Below are positions 39,590-53,000 of a stretch of DNA of 64,000 bases, one piece after another. The translations under genes were made by a program, and so were the position numbers. Under the pieces are notes generated by a model, which was given only the letters and a program-made list of their open reading frames with translations, was not told where the DNA came from and did no database searches. Numbering within the stretch: the first letter of the stretch is position 1; each line of letters starts with the position of its first letter. Source of the stretch: Notamacropus eugenii (lineage: Eukaryota > Chordata > Mammalia > Diprotodontia > Macropodidae); the NCBI RefSeq assembly GCF_028372415.1, contig NC_092877.1:211412116-211476115 (forward strand). The letters are read 5' to 3'.

Positions 39590-40810
39590 TGTTTTTAACT
39601 GATAAACTCTTCGCGCTCTCTGGGCTTGTGCTTCCAGCCCTACTATCCAACTGAAACTGTTCTCTTGATCATTACCGATAATCTCTTAACTGTGACATCT
39701 GGGGCCTTCAGTCTTTGTTTTCCTTGACTTCTCAGATTTTGATACTGTTGACCAGCTTCTTGTATGTTCTCTCCTCTGTTGGCCTGTACGACACTGCTGT
39801 CTGCCTGCCTATTTAACTATTCCTTTTCCATCTCTTGCCCTCTCTTCTGTTCTTTTAGTACTGTTATTGCTCCCAGGAGTTCAAGTAGAATTTCTCTGCA
39901 AATAGTTCCTCAAGTTGTATTAACAGTACATTATGCATATACACACATGTATAAGTTTATATCTATATACATACAAAACCTTAATCTCTTCGCTGAACTC
40001 CAGTGATGGCATATCTAGCTACATGCTGGTCATTTTTACTTCTACTTTGTGTTATAGCATCTCACATTTATTTTGTCTACAATCTGTCTTCTCCCCTATC
40101 AACTCTTCCTTAACCTAACCCATCCTTATTTCTGTTGAAGGAACCATCCAGTCACTCAGGTTTGCAACCTCAAAACTATGACTCTTGGCTTTCCTGCTCC
40201 CTCCCTCCTTTCTCAGGTGTGGTCAGTTGCCAGTTTTTGTTGATTCAGCCTCTGCAGTATCTCTTGTATCTGTCCCCATTTCTGCTCCCATAGCCACCCT
40301 TGTAGTTCATCTCTATACTAGATGGTTGTGGTAACCTACTCAATGTTCTGCCTCCTTACAGTCTTCCTTCTCTCTAATCCAACTTCCACATAACTGTCTG
40401 GCTGTGTGACCTACACAAGAACATTTAATAGCCTTTAAAAAGGAATTAGAAATTCTGCTTGGCATTTGAAATCTTTATTCTGACCTCCCTTTCTAGAGTT
40501 ACACACCATCTCTGTGTCTGAATTGTATCGTATCTTCATCTCCACCTGTAGAATCTCTAACTTCCTTTAGAGCTCAACTAAGACACTACATTATACAAGA
40601 AGCTTTTTTCCTACCTGTCCCTCTTCATCTCCAGTTTCATGTTCTGTTTTTCAGGTTTCTTGTATTTATATTTCCTGCCCCATGTCTCCCAGTACAATGT
40701 AAAGTTCCTTGAAAGTTTGGAGACTGGTATATTTTTGTCTGCGTATCCCTGTACTTGGCCAGATTCTTAAACATAGTAGATGCTTAGATAATATTTGTCT
40801 AATTGAACCT
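39590..40810 (+). mobile_element. L2 LINE, about 1.2 kb including part of the reverse transcriptase region
   Basis: CTTGACTTCTCAGATTTTGA then ACTGTTGACC reads LDFSDFDTVD, a decayed version of the reverse-transcriptase motif LDxSxAFDTVDH. The 3' portion has CAGCCTCTGCAGTATCTCTT, CTGCCTCCTTACAGTCTTCC, TTAGAGCTCAACTAAGACAC and ends with TAGTAGATGCTTAGATAATA. No frame is intact. Confidence 0.7.
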
Positions 40811-43800
40811 GATTGTAATTGTGATTATTTCTAACTTTTCTTCTTTTTAATTCCTTTAGTTGTGATTTCCAGGTGCTTTCAAAATTTTATTAGCTATCAG
40901 TGTGAAGGCATGCATGTTAAGGAATTATTTATTTAGGAGTGAAGATAGAATCTGTATTTACATGCAGGTTGTGAGAAAAGGAAGATCTATTCTTAATAGT
41001 TCAATCTAGACATTTGACTTGAGGTGGAGGTTTTTCGCCATAATTATCTGGAATCATATGCATGCTTCACTTTGACTGATAAACATTTTTATAAGTCTTG
41101 ATTCTAAATGAAGCCCATATAACGTAGGTACAGATATTTTCTCTTGGGATTAAAAACTCTGAATTACAAAATAGAAAATGCTACTTTATACCTGTCACCG
41201 CTGAAATGATCAATCTAATTGTTCTTTTAATTAAGCAAAATTTTAGTAACTACCAAGGCATACAATGTTGGTAGACAGGGCTTCTGCACTAATGGAATAA
41301 CAAATCCTTCAAGTTATTTTAATGTAAGCAAACCAAATTTGACTTCAAGTATCTGCATTACAAGATCAACTTCAGTTATCTCAAACTTGAAATGAAAACT
41401 TGGCATCAAGCGTCTTTTAGGTAGAAACTTTGTAAATGTTTAGTTTCTTCTTATAAACTGTTACCTACAGAACATGTATGTAAGAAATTCTTCATATCTA
41501 TTTCAAAATTTTTATTTGGATACCAAAGGGTTAAAAATATATATTTAATATACATGTACTTTTCAAATTATTTTACTGAAAAAATTGACTAGTATGCTAA
41601 TGTTTGTCTCTGTACATATAGACATAATGTTTTGATCTTTTTTTTAATGATTCCATGTATTTGCTTATTTTTGTCTAGGAATAGTTACTAATGTATTTGA
41701 GATACAGCAAACCAAATTATAAAGTTACCAGAATCGTGAGTTGACTAATGGTTTTTAGTCCATACTGTTAAATTTTATCGGAATATTGACAGATTTAAAT
41801 TGGCTTCATGCTACAAAAAAAAATAACGGTATAAGAAGGCAGTGTCCTGTCACAGTATCTCATGGTTAAGGTGGTCACATGACAATGGCTTAAACGCAGT
41901 GAATAATGTGCTCCTGCACCTTATGTATGTATATGTATTTTTTAATCTAAATGTTGCCTGCAAATATGTGATCCCTTATGATATAAGTTTCCTGTTTTAT
42001 GAACCCTTGCCCGTTTTAAATCAAAGAGAAGATTCTGAAACTGTAAAAACTACACATGTCAATGTTTTACAGCTACGTAATTCGAATTGACTTGATTTTT
42101 TCAAGTAATCCTAGAAAGGGGGAGCATTCCATATAGAAACTGCTGAAACTGCCACAGGTGCTTCTCCGAAAACCTTACAGTTGTGGCATTGAATGTTCAG
42201 TATCGCTTCCTTTCTCCACACAAGGCATACTGTTGAGGTATTTGTTGCGGTGATTGGTTTTAATGCTAATCTAGGAATTCAGATATAGAATCTTTTAGAT
42301 TTGCATGCTTTGCTTACCCTAATTTATGATATCTACCTTTATTTGTAAACTAAACTAACAATAGTTAAGTTGAGATCAGTATTTTAACAGAAATATTACA
42401 TTGATATTCAAAAGATGTGGTTTATTATTTTATATTGTCGCATGGCATTAACAGAAAATGTGACTGAAAGTGATGTGAAACTCAGGTTTTCAAAAAAAGC
42501 TTTTTTAGTAATTCCTTGTAAATACTGAGTTTTTTAAAAACTGCTAAAAAAAAAAAACTTGGTTTTATAAAGAAGTCTGTTTATACATTACCTTTATTCC
42601 TGTGACACTATAAGTGGAAAATATAAAGAGTTACTGGCAATATATTTCTTTTAAAGGGTTTTTTTTTTAATTACTTAATGCCCTAATACCCAATTTTGAG
42701 TCAACATAGCCATGTTTAACTCTTGTTAGATGCTGTATCCAGTATAGACTTTTCCTTGTAAATAATATAAGTCAGTACATAGGGAACATAGTCTGTCCAA
42801 CAAAGTAAAGAGGGGATCTTTCAGTATATATTTTTTGGTCCTGAAATTGAGCAGTGTAGTTAACCCCCATATAAAGTTAATTCATGGTTTCCCATTCTTT
42901 CTACAATAAATTCAGAGAAATCAAGAAAGCAAGGTATAGGGAGAAAATATTTCTTCAAATAGTCCATAATATAGACGCACACACACACCAGTCTTTGTAA
43001 AAGTATATACTCACAGTAGTCACAAATTTGGATGATAAAATATACATTTCTATTTGTATCTCAAGCAGCTGTCTCTAAAAGTTACTATTTTGTTCCTATC
43101 ATTTATCTTAAAAATACTGTAGAACAGTTATCAATCTTAGGTCTAGTAGTTGTAATATTTTCCAGTTGTAATCCAAAATTCAAGACAGCTTATTAAGTAG
43201 AGTTTTTAAGTTTTTATTTTAATGCTACGTAAATCCAAGGCAGATTGCTTTTTTTAAAGACATTTCAAGTCTAAGGTGTTTCTTCTCTTTTTAAATGTTT
43301 TGTCTTCAGAGATGTAGTCCCAGAATAGTGTATGTCTAATTTCATTATCACTTAAGTTATCATTAAAGACAGTTCTTCGAAACTTTTTTTTTTTTTTAAA
43401 GCTTTTGTGTAGGACTGTGGCTCCAATTGCTTTTAATTTCCCTTTGGAGTACCATAATATATACATTCTGAAACAATAACTTAACTAGTAGAGTTAAGAC
43501 TTAACTCCTCAGACTTAAAAAATATAGACATGAAGATCATCTTGGGATAGTTATAAAAAATTATAAAATTGAAAGAAAGACCTAAGTGCTCTTTTTTTGG
43601 ATATTAAATTTATTCTGTAATAATAAAAAGCAGAAGTATTAGGAAAGAGTATCTTATTAAGCCAAATTTAAATTTTGTTAAAATGAACGAGTTTTGAGTT
43701 ACTATTTGTTCTGTTATCAGACATCAGATTCAAAAGGGCCCTTTATTTTCTTGCCAAACTTTCTAAAGTGTGAGTGTTCTAAGTTATGATATATTTTCAT

Positions 43801-44787
43801 AGCAATATTTCTGTTTTAAAGTAACATCTTTTTTATAGAGAAGTTATTAAAATTGGATATAGATTCATTATATAAGAAACACACTGAATACACAAAAAGT
43901 ATATGCTTTTGTGACTTTTAAGGGAAGAAGAAAAGACAGCACTTTAAGAGACAAGAGAGTAGAAGAGGGATGTGCCAAGTCCTGCTTTCAGCTGTGCTGC
44001 TGCCTGTCTTGGTGGCCCTAGGCCATTCATTTCACTTCTTTGGGCCCCAGTTGCCATGCCCATAAAATCAAAAGCATTGGGATGGCAGGTGCAACATTCT
44101 GCAGCTTTGGGCACTCATTCGACTGTTTTTCTTTTCGTCCTACGTAAAATGGCGTGTTTGAAAGTAGCTGCTACGGAAGTATCTTAGGAAATGAAACACA
44201 AGACAGTTTTTGCCTGGTTTGTTTTAAACCACTGTTACTGCAAAGTGATTTTTAAAGTACATATTAAATCACTTAAAGGTTTTAAAAGAAAAGAACCCCA
44301 AAGAAATAGAAATCCTTAGTACTGCCAGTAAGTGTTACTTGTGTTGTCTCTAGACTTCTGGGGTATTAAAGATTACGAGCGTCTGTGACATGATTAAGGA
44401 TTGAGATTGTAAGTTAGATCTGCAGTTTAACAAAAAAGTCATTACGTAACCTTTATTAAAACACATGGTTAACGTAGTTAATGTTTTTTAACTTCATATT
44501 CAATAAATACTTGTGTGCCCAGTCCCTTGGAATACAAAAGACATGCTCTTTTCCAAAGGAGTGTATTACCTAATTGGGAAGACAATACATACAAATGAAG
44601 CAATCAGTGAACAAGATATAGTATTCCCAATTAATTACATGCAGATATTATAAAGTGCTAAGTTATGAGAGCAAGCAGTTGAAGAATAGGACATTTTATG
44701 ATAAGTTCAGTACAGATTAAGGGCAGAGTTAAAAAGTTGCATATAAAAACTAGGTATGTATAAATTGCCAAATACAGACTAATAATT

Positions 44788-45035
44788 GCTGGCATTTTAA
44801 AGTTTACAGAGCACTTTCTATATGTTAGTCTTCTTTGAGCCTCACAAGTCAGTGAGGTAGGTACCACAGTTGGTATTATTCTATTTTGTAGGATATCTGA
44901 TAGATGAGAAAACCGAGGCCTAGAGAGGTTAAGTTGAGTAGCATGAGAGACGGAAATTTTGGTAGTTCATGACTCCAAGTCCAATACTTTATATACAATA
45001 CATTATCCATTACATTATATCACACTGCCTTCTGG
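44788..45035 (+). mobile_element. MIR SINE, nearly full length
   Basis: CATTTTAAAGTTTACAGAGC, ACTTTCTATATGTTAG, GAGGTAGGTACCACAG, GATGAGAAAACCGAGGCCTA and GAGAGGTTAAG appear in the canonical MIR order. Confidence 0.8.
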
Positions 45036-47771
45036 CCCAAAAGAGGACAAAATAACAAAAACTAACATTACGTTTTATGTTTAGTGATACAAACTTATAT
45101 CATCACCAGTCATTGCTTCTGAAGTACTAGTGCTGTCCTATCTGTTCTTGGGTTGCAGAAATTTGAATCTTCTAAAGGAAATTTTAACTCTTGTTTCCTG
45201 ATTCTTGGCTCATATAGCCCATGTGTTTCTGATTAATGTTCTTTTAAGTCTACAAGTAGTTTAGGAATCAGCAGAACTCTGTTTCACCCTATTAATTCCT
45301 TTGCATTTTCTCATCTTCTTAAAAGTTGTTTTGTGAGAAATTGGAATGCATTTTAAGCTTTCTAGTTGGACTTAAGTGACTTAATCTTATCCAAAATGAG
45401 GGCTAATGCCAAAATTCTGTAAAGGCACGTCCTTTACTTTGAAGGAGGAAGGAGGTTATAGGAAAACAGTTCCAATAATTACAATTGTGCTCTCTCAGGC
45501 TCTTAATAACCTTTTTCTTTCTGGCAGTAAACATTCTTTAGGATGTTAAAGACCACAGGAATGACCATACCAGGCAAACTCAGGATCCATCACGCCCACT
45601 ATTCTGATTGATGAGCACTGAAGGCTATTTTCTAGGAAGATGTTTTAGAATTCCAGCATTACTTCAAATCACTTGAAGTCATTTAAGTCTATATTTTCAA
45701 CATTAATAATTTTTGGGGAGTATGTTCTCAAGAATTCCTGTGCTATATGGCATTATTTGACTCTTTCTCCTGAATGTGTATGTCCTCAGGTTTTAGTGGG
45801 GAATGGCACTTTGTTCTTGTATCCCTGGATCTGGAGAGCAAGCCAGGGTTCACAACCTTTATAAATATCTTACACAACTTTTCTAAACTGGAGTCTTAAT
45901 CTTTTTATTATGCATTTATGCATTAGCTCTTACATTCTTGGTCACGTTGCCCGTCTTTCAGCCTTCCCTGGGTCCACTGTATTGCTATTTTGAAGTGTAG
46001 TCAAGCACTTCATTTTGTACAACTCCCTTTGTAGAAACAACCCTCTAGAGTATTCTGACTTCATTTTCTTTGCTTATCCAAACGTACCTTAAATTTAGAT
46101 GTTGATTAAATTAATAACATTCATCAGATTTTATAACTTTAATAATTGGTGAAATTGTCAGTGACACTCCGCAGTCGTGATAGACCTGACTTGTTTTTAC
46201 TTGTAAACCTTTCCATGAAACTGGAGAGTTTTTCTAAGTCTGTTTATTTTATTTTATTTTTTTTTGGTAGAATTCTTACACCTTCATTAACATTTTTATT
46301 CTGAAACAAAGCCAAAGAGGTGAAATTCTTCTAAAGCACTTGATTTTGATATTTATAAAGCTTTGATATTTAAATTGACCTTAAGTTTTTCTCACTTAAT
46401 CTCATATTTGAAGAACATTATTTTATTACTTTTTTAATTGTTTGAGATTCAGACTTCCTTAGAAGTTTGATGAAGGAATAATTTAAATCTTGTGGTCATC
46501 TATGCACATGAAATTCTGTTTTGTTTTTGATTCTATGACTTTGGAATACTTGGCCTCAGGATGTTACTCATTCTTATTAGTGACTCCAGGAAATGATTTT
46601 AGATTAAGGGCTTTTTAAAATCTTTACCTGAAAGCAATTTCAAATTGTGGCACTTAATATTTAATTGTTCCTTTTAATCTTGCCCCTGCTTTATAGTGAT
46701 GGAGAATATTTTAGTTTTTTACTTATTAGATATTTTGGACCCTTTAGCTAACTGATTTTTTGCTTTTTTACAGGTTTTTTTTTTCTTCCACAAAACAATA
46801 TGTATTCTTGTCTTCCAGGCAAACTTCAGCGTGGAATAGCTTTGTGCCTTAAATTTCCATTTGCTATAAACTTCCTGACTGATCTTTTACAATTAATTTG
46901 TGTTTGAAAAAAGTAACAGGCACCTTACTGAGGCCTTCGCTGTTACAGTTTCCATTTAATGCTTTGTTCTCAGTTTTCATTTCGAGATAACTTCATTGTG
47001 TCTTTTTATTGAAGATACCAAAATCTTGATTCTTTGAAGTGATACATGCATGTTCTCTCATAGAGGATTAGTTATTTGTAAGTGAGTAAGAAGACTTTGC
47101 AGAGGGAATTCATTCAGATTGTCTTGGCCAGTTTTTCTAACCAGGTAATCATCTATGCAAGTTTAGTTTCTAAGTAATACATGGGATCTTTGAATAAAAT
47201 ACCTAGGGTATCTGTTGTCAGAGTCAAGGTAGTCGCCCAGCTTTCCACTTATAGTGTCACATATCGGAATACAGTCTGCTGTGAGCAGACCTAAACTTGA
47301 TCATTAGATGGAATAGTGATTACTATATGAATGCCATGGACAATTGCTAGTACATGTTTGTTTTGATTATTTAATTAATTTTTTACTCAAGATGTAGAGT
47401 ATTGGATTATAAAATAAGTATAGGCAGATGGCAGAATTCAGGATTCAAGCTTAGTCTGAAATTAGTATAAAGTTCTTATTCTTCAGATTAAGCATTTTAT
47501 TATGCTATTTATGTTAAACAGGAATATAACTTTTTAAAGGGAGTTTAGAATATTGATTTTTGTCTTCATACACTGTCTTCCAAATCTTGCTTAGAAACCA
47601 GATGTATAAGAGCAAAAGTTAGTTAAAGAACTAAGATGATTTATTCTTTAACGAAAATTTGCTGTAAATTTGTTATAGTCTTTCTCTCTGTCTCTCTCAT
47701 ATCACCTGCAGATAGTTAGTCAGTAAGAACAGCAGGTGCAGCAGCCAAGTTAAACTGCTAATGGAATGTAA

Positions 47772-48213
<442 letters not shown>

Positions 48214-48387
48214 CTGTGAAGACTGGCCTTTTATGAAAAGGTGGAATAAGAGGGAAATTTTAACAGGCTCAAAACATGCTGAAGAACAAATGTTAATATA
48301 TTCTTGCTCCCACTCAAGTTTACTTGGGGTTTTTGACATAGATTATAGAAATACTTTCTGTCTTGTACTTGTCTTTGAAATATAACT

Positions 48388-48393
48388 ATTAAA
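48388..48393 (+). terminator. Candidate polyadenylation signal ATTAAA
   Basis: ATTAAA with GTGCCTGGTTTATTTGTTTT about 20-35 bases downstream, as a cleavage region would have. It would serve the short alternative transcript predicted after exon 4. AT-rich introns contain such hexamers by chance. Confidence 0.3.
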
Positions 48394-49439
48394 AAATTTT
48401 GCCATTGTGCCTGGTTTATTTGTTTTTTTACTGAGCTTGTGAAGAAAACTTTCTGGTAGTATGATAATATGACCATTTTGACCCTCTGGTAGACAAAAAT
48501 ATACCCCCTTACATAAATTGACCTGGTCTTTCAATGGTGCACTGTGTGTCATTTTAACACAGTATTCTGCATATAAGGTAAGTAAACTTATATCAATTGT
48601 GAGTGGCTTTTTTCTCAGACATTGTTCTTTAAATCATAGGTATCCTATGCAAACAGTTTACTTATTTTAATTCTCCGTTCTAAGCTTCCCTTTCAATAGT
48701 TTTATATGTGCTGTACTGCTTTGAGAGAGATTAAAGACATAGTTGGACTATTTTAGCCTGTATAAAAATAGTATCTATAGATTAGACATTGGCTCTGACT
48801 TTTTATTAAGCATAAACTTATTAGTCAAGTTACTCATTTGTAAATAACACCACAATTAGGAAATAAATAATAATTTGATTATAGAATAAGAATTCAAAAA
48901 TATTTTGTCAGGGTAAGACTGGAAAATCAGGAAGAAGAAACAAGTTTAACTGCAAAATTCTGCACATAGTTAATAAATTAACTGTATAAATGGAGGGTCC
49001 ACATAGCTTAGCTGTAAGATCAGTATGATTTGACTGGCACGGTGATAATCTGCTCTAAAAGCTAATGACATCTCAGGCTTCATTAACAGTATCTTGGCAC
49101 AGGGAAGCAGATCAGCATATTTGCAATGTTCCAGATGCCACATTTTGAAGGGGACATTAACAGAGTGGAGGGGATATAACCTCAATATTTTAGTTGGAGT
49201 TAGGTCTTTGTCTGGTGCAGTGCAGTGGATAGAGAAGTGACCTGTTATCGAGTCCCACCTAAGTCATCAGCCAGTCCTGTGACCCCAGGTAAGTTATGCA
49301 GTGGAGCTCTAAAGCGAGCTTCCTCTCCCTCCCTTTTGTATAGTGCTAGAGAGCAGAATCAGGCTCAGAGAATGTAAGTTTGCAGAGAATTTCATAATGA
49401 AACCCACAGCCAGGACAATCATCACCTCTCACTTGTACT

Positions 49440-50045
49440 ATTCACATAGTTGGTCTGCCAGCACCTAACCTCTCCAGTTCCTCTTACACTGAAGCTTCCA
49501 AATTGATATTCTGAAAGCATATATCTGATTATCACTTCCCTGCTTACGAAGCTTCATTGATTTTCTCTTGTCTCCAGGAAGTGTTATTTTCCCTGTAATA
49601 GAATGGACCTTCACAATATGAATTCAACATTTCTTTCTAGACTGATTTGTATCTACTTCAATGTTTTTGCAACATGAAATGAGAGAGAAGCAATCTCAAC
49701 CAGGAAGACCTGGTTTTAAAGTCCTGCCTCTAGTATATATTCTCTGAGACTGTAGGCAAGTCACATAACCTCCCTATGCCCCAGGAACCCTGTAAAATTG
49801 TCGGTTTCAGAGGAATTGATGATCTACCTTAACAAGGGAGTTTCCTCATCAAGACTTCCCTATACCAATGAGTCAATGAATGCAAGTTCAAATGGCAAAA
49901 AAGTTTACTTAATCTTGTACATGTTTCTCCTCACCAGAGTGTAAGTTCCTTGAAGATAAGAATTATTTTGATCATTCTGCCCCTTTCCCAGACCCAGTGA
50001 ATCGCACAGGGCAGGACTCACAATAGGCATTTCAACAGATTATAC
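49440..50045 (+). mobile_element. L2 LINE 3' region, interrupted by a SINE
   Basis: L2 motifs before (TTCCCTGCTTACGAAGCTTC) and after (GAGTGTAAGTTCCTTGAAGA, CACAATAGGCATTTCAACAG) flank a CORE-SINE-like piece. That piece spans about 49685-49880 (AGGAAGACCTGGTTTTAAAG, GTAGGCAAGTCACATAACCT). The nesting dates the SINE as younger than the L2. Confidence 0.65.
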
Positions 50046-53000
50046 TGAACTGGGAGACAGTTCTGATTACGAGACCCTCTACAAGTCCCTTCCCTCTTCT
50101 GATGCTCAGTTTTTCCAATGCTAAAATGAGAAGATTTTATTAGAAGACTCTTTGCCTGTCTAATGTTCTACAATATGACAAAGGGCATGGGATCTACAGG
50201 CAGAACCCCACAGATTCTTAATGTGCTCCTATTAAATACAGGGGGCCAACTGGGAGCTGGGAGAGTTGCTATTTGAAAAAAATTGTGACAGAAGTAAAGA
50301 GGAATTGGAGGAAGAGGAAAGGATTGATGTTTGAGAAGGAAAGAAAGCACCATTACAAGGAGAGAAATAGGAGAAAGATGTGCATCAGTGCCTTTGAAGG
50401 CCAAGTGAGACGTTAACATTTGGATCTGATTTCTCCCAAGAAATTGTTTTTGCTTGTCTAAAAAAAAAAAATTATTATTTTGATCTTGACTTTATATTCC
50501 CAACACTTCGCATAGGTGCTGTTTGTTAACTTTTTAATGAACTAAAGAATGATGTAATCATTGACAGGAGTTCCCTGTCAGTGGATTTAATCCACAGAGT
50601 TTGTAAAGTAGGGATTCTGTATCAAGTAGAAGTTTGGAGTAGCTGACTTCTCAGGTTTTTTTTATTCCTAAGGCTTAAATGATTCATAAAAACCTATTTT
50701 AAATATGGCATGGATTGTAGCTAATAAGTTTGGCAAAGCTTTAAGTCATTTAAAAAACGTAATTATGACTGCTTACTGTAAGCCTAAGGGCAGAGGTTTG
50801 GGGAGGTGGCTGGTTAGGTTGTGTGTAAGTCAAAGGAACATATTAGTTTGTTTATCATGAGACAGATTTGTGTGGTTTAATTAAACAGTGAATCTGATAT
50901 GAGCATAAGAATTCTTAAATATCTTCCATTAGTATTTGAAAGGTGACCTTTAAATCAAATCAGTATACTGAATCTGCTATTTTTCTGAGTTACAGGAGCT
51001 TTCCTACCCAAAAACCCCAAAATTTTGACTTAAATTCTGTCCATTGTAATTCCTACCTTTATCAGTCCAGGCCTCTCCAAATGAGCATTTCTGTATTAAA
51101 TCTGTACCAATGGAGAGCAAGCCCATGTACAAAGTTTGCATATCCAAGTGAAATTTAAAAGGTAGATACGTTGTAGATGTTGCGATCTACATCAGATCGA
51201 CAGATACGATTGTCGTTTCAAAAATGGTTTCCCAGCTTTCTGCTTTGATATTCAGAAGGGCCAGTCTCTGATATGTTGCTTTTCCTCAATTCCTTAGGAA
51301 TTCTAGGAGTTTGAAAAATAGAGTGTTCCCCTGCTGTGCACTTTGATTCAGTTTATGACCGATTTGGGGGGTGATCTCAAAGATAAAGAGTCTTTAAGTC
51401 TGTGGTTAGAATGTGGAAAAACGGAGCTAATGCGTTTTTCAGATGAATATTGACTAATGGTGTCTTTATATTTGCTTATGGCCCATATTTCTGACCTAAT
51501 TCTTTTAAAGAGTTCATATTGTCTTAAGACCCCTTGTTTAGTACTTCATATCCTGGGTGTCCATGAGACGGCAGTTACAGATATATGTGTTTAGGTAAAC
51601 GTTTTCCAGCCAGCAATGTCAGTGGACAGAATTCACAAAAGAATGGCACTTGTTCCACCAACATAGTAAGCATTTAATAAATGCTTGATTGTTTAAAAAA
51701 AAAGCCCCAAAACCACCCTAAATAAGTATATCCTTGTGCATATAATCAGCAGTCACAAATCAGACATGAGGAGAATCAGTAGCAGCCATGATTTGGCCCT
51801 AACCTATCATATATTTGATTAAAGTTCTCTGACATTTTTTAATAGGGTGGTTCCTTGGGCTCTTCACGTAGTTAGCACATGCTAGTATTCTTGTTCTTTT
51901 ATTGTTTGATTCCAGGCACATTTTTGATTGCCGCAATTTGTTTTTCGGTCAGCATACTGAAGGCATAATATGTAACTTTAATTTTGGTACTAAATCGCAA
52001 CAGTTATTCAGTGATAACTTGGGGTGTATTCTTCATTACTATTTATTTTGGTAAAATAGTCCGCTCTGATTCATATAGATTTATTGTCATGACATAATTT
52101 TTATTTTTTTAGTTGAAGAAAAATGCATTTAATCATTACACAATATAAAAGCTATATTACATACCTAAAAAGGATTGTGATATTAAGACATACACTTCCT
52201 TTACTGTATCATATAGAAGTATATAAAACTCATTTTCATCTCCTGATGTGAACTTTCCAACCAGTTCATTTCTTTTTAAAACTTTTAAAAATTTGTTTTC
52301 AGTTTTCAACAAGACATAATTTTTAAAATAAAAATTCTTAGTTGAACACTGTAATACCAGGCTTTTGATGTCAAATTGGCATGCAGTAGAACTTTCTAAA
52401 CTGGATTTGAAGCCAAGACAAAATTTATTTGTCTTATTCCTATTTTTGGCTATTTAGCCACTTTAACCTGGGGGCATAGGATCTTCATTTCTCTTCTAAT
52501 TTTGACCCCTCTATTTCTATAAATAGGTTTTAAGAATTATGTGTCTTATGACTAAGTTGACAGTTTTTGAAGAATGACTAATTTTTAAAAACATTTAAAC
52601 ACGAAAATCTACAATGGAGAAGAGGAATCAGATTAGTTTACATAGAAACATGCTATCAATTTCTACCAATGTTATCAATTATCTAACAATCATTTTTATC
52701 ACCTATAGCAGCATTGTCCTATACTTTTAAAAAGTACGTGTCACAGGGTCATAGGTAGAGAGGCTCGGAAAGATGAGAGCGCTCCTCTTAGGCAACAGAA
52801 AGAATCTGGGCCTGTGAACTCACTGCCTCTCTGGGGGCCCTTGAGATGACTTCAGAAAGTATTCACATAAAAATATGGATTACAGCACTTAGGCATTTAA
52901 TGTCATCATCTAATCCAGCTGTGCATTTTATAGGGGAGGAGCCAGAGATGAGGTGGCTTACCAAAGAGAGTGCAAATTAGAGACAGCGAGCGGAGTGTGT

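Noticed and set aside
39700..39760. Reverse-transcriptase-like LDFSDFDTVD as part of an active gene
   Set aside because: Frame breaks on both sides and the surrounding sequence is an old L2 copy.
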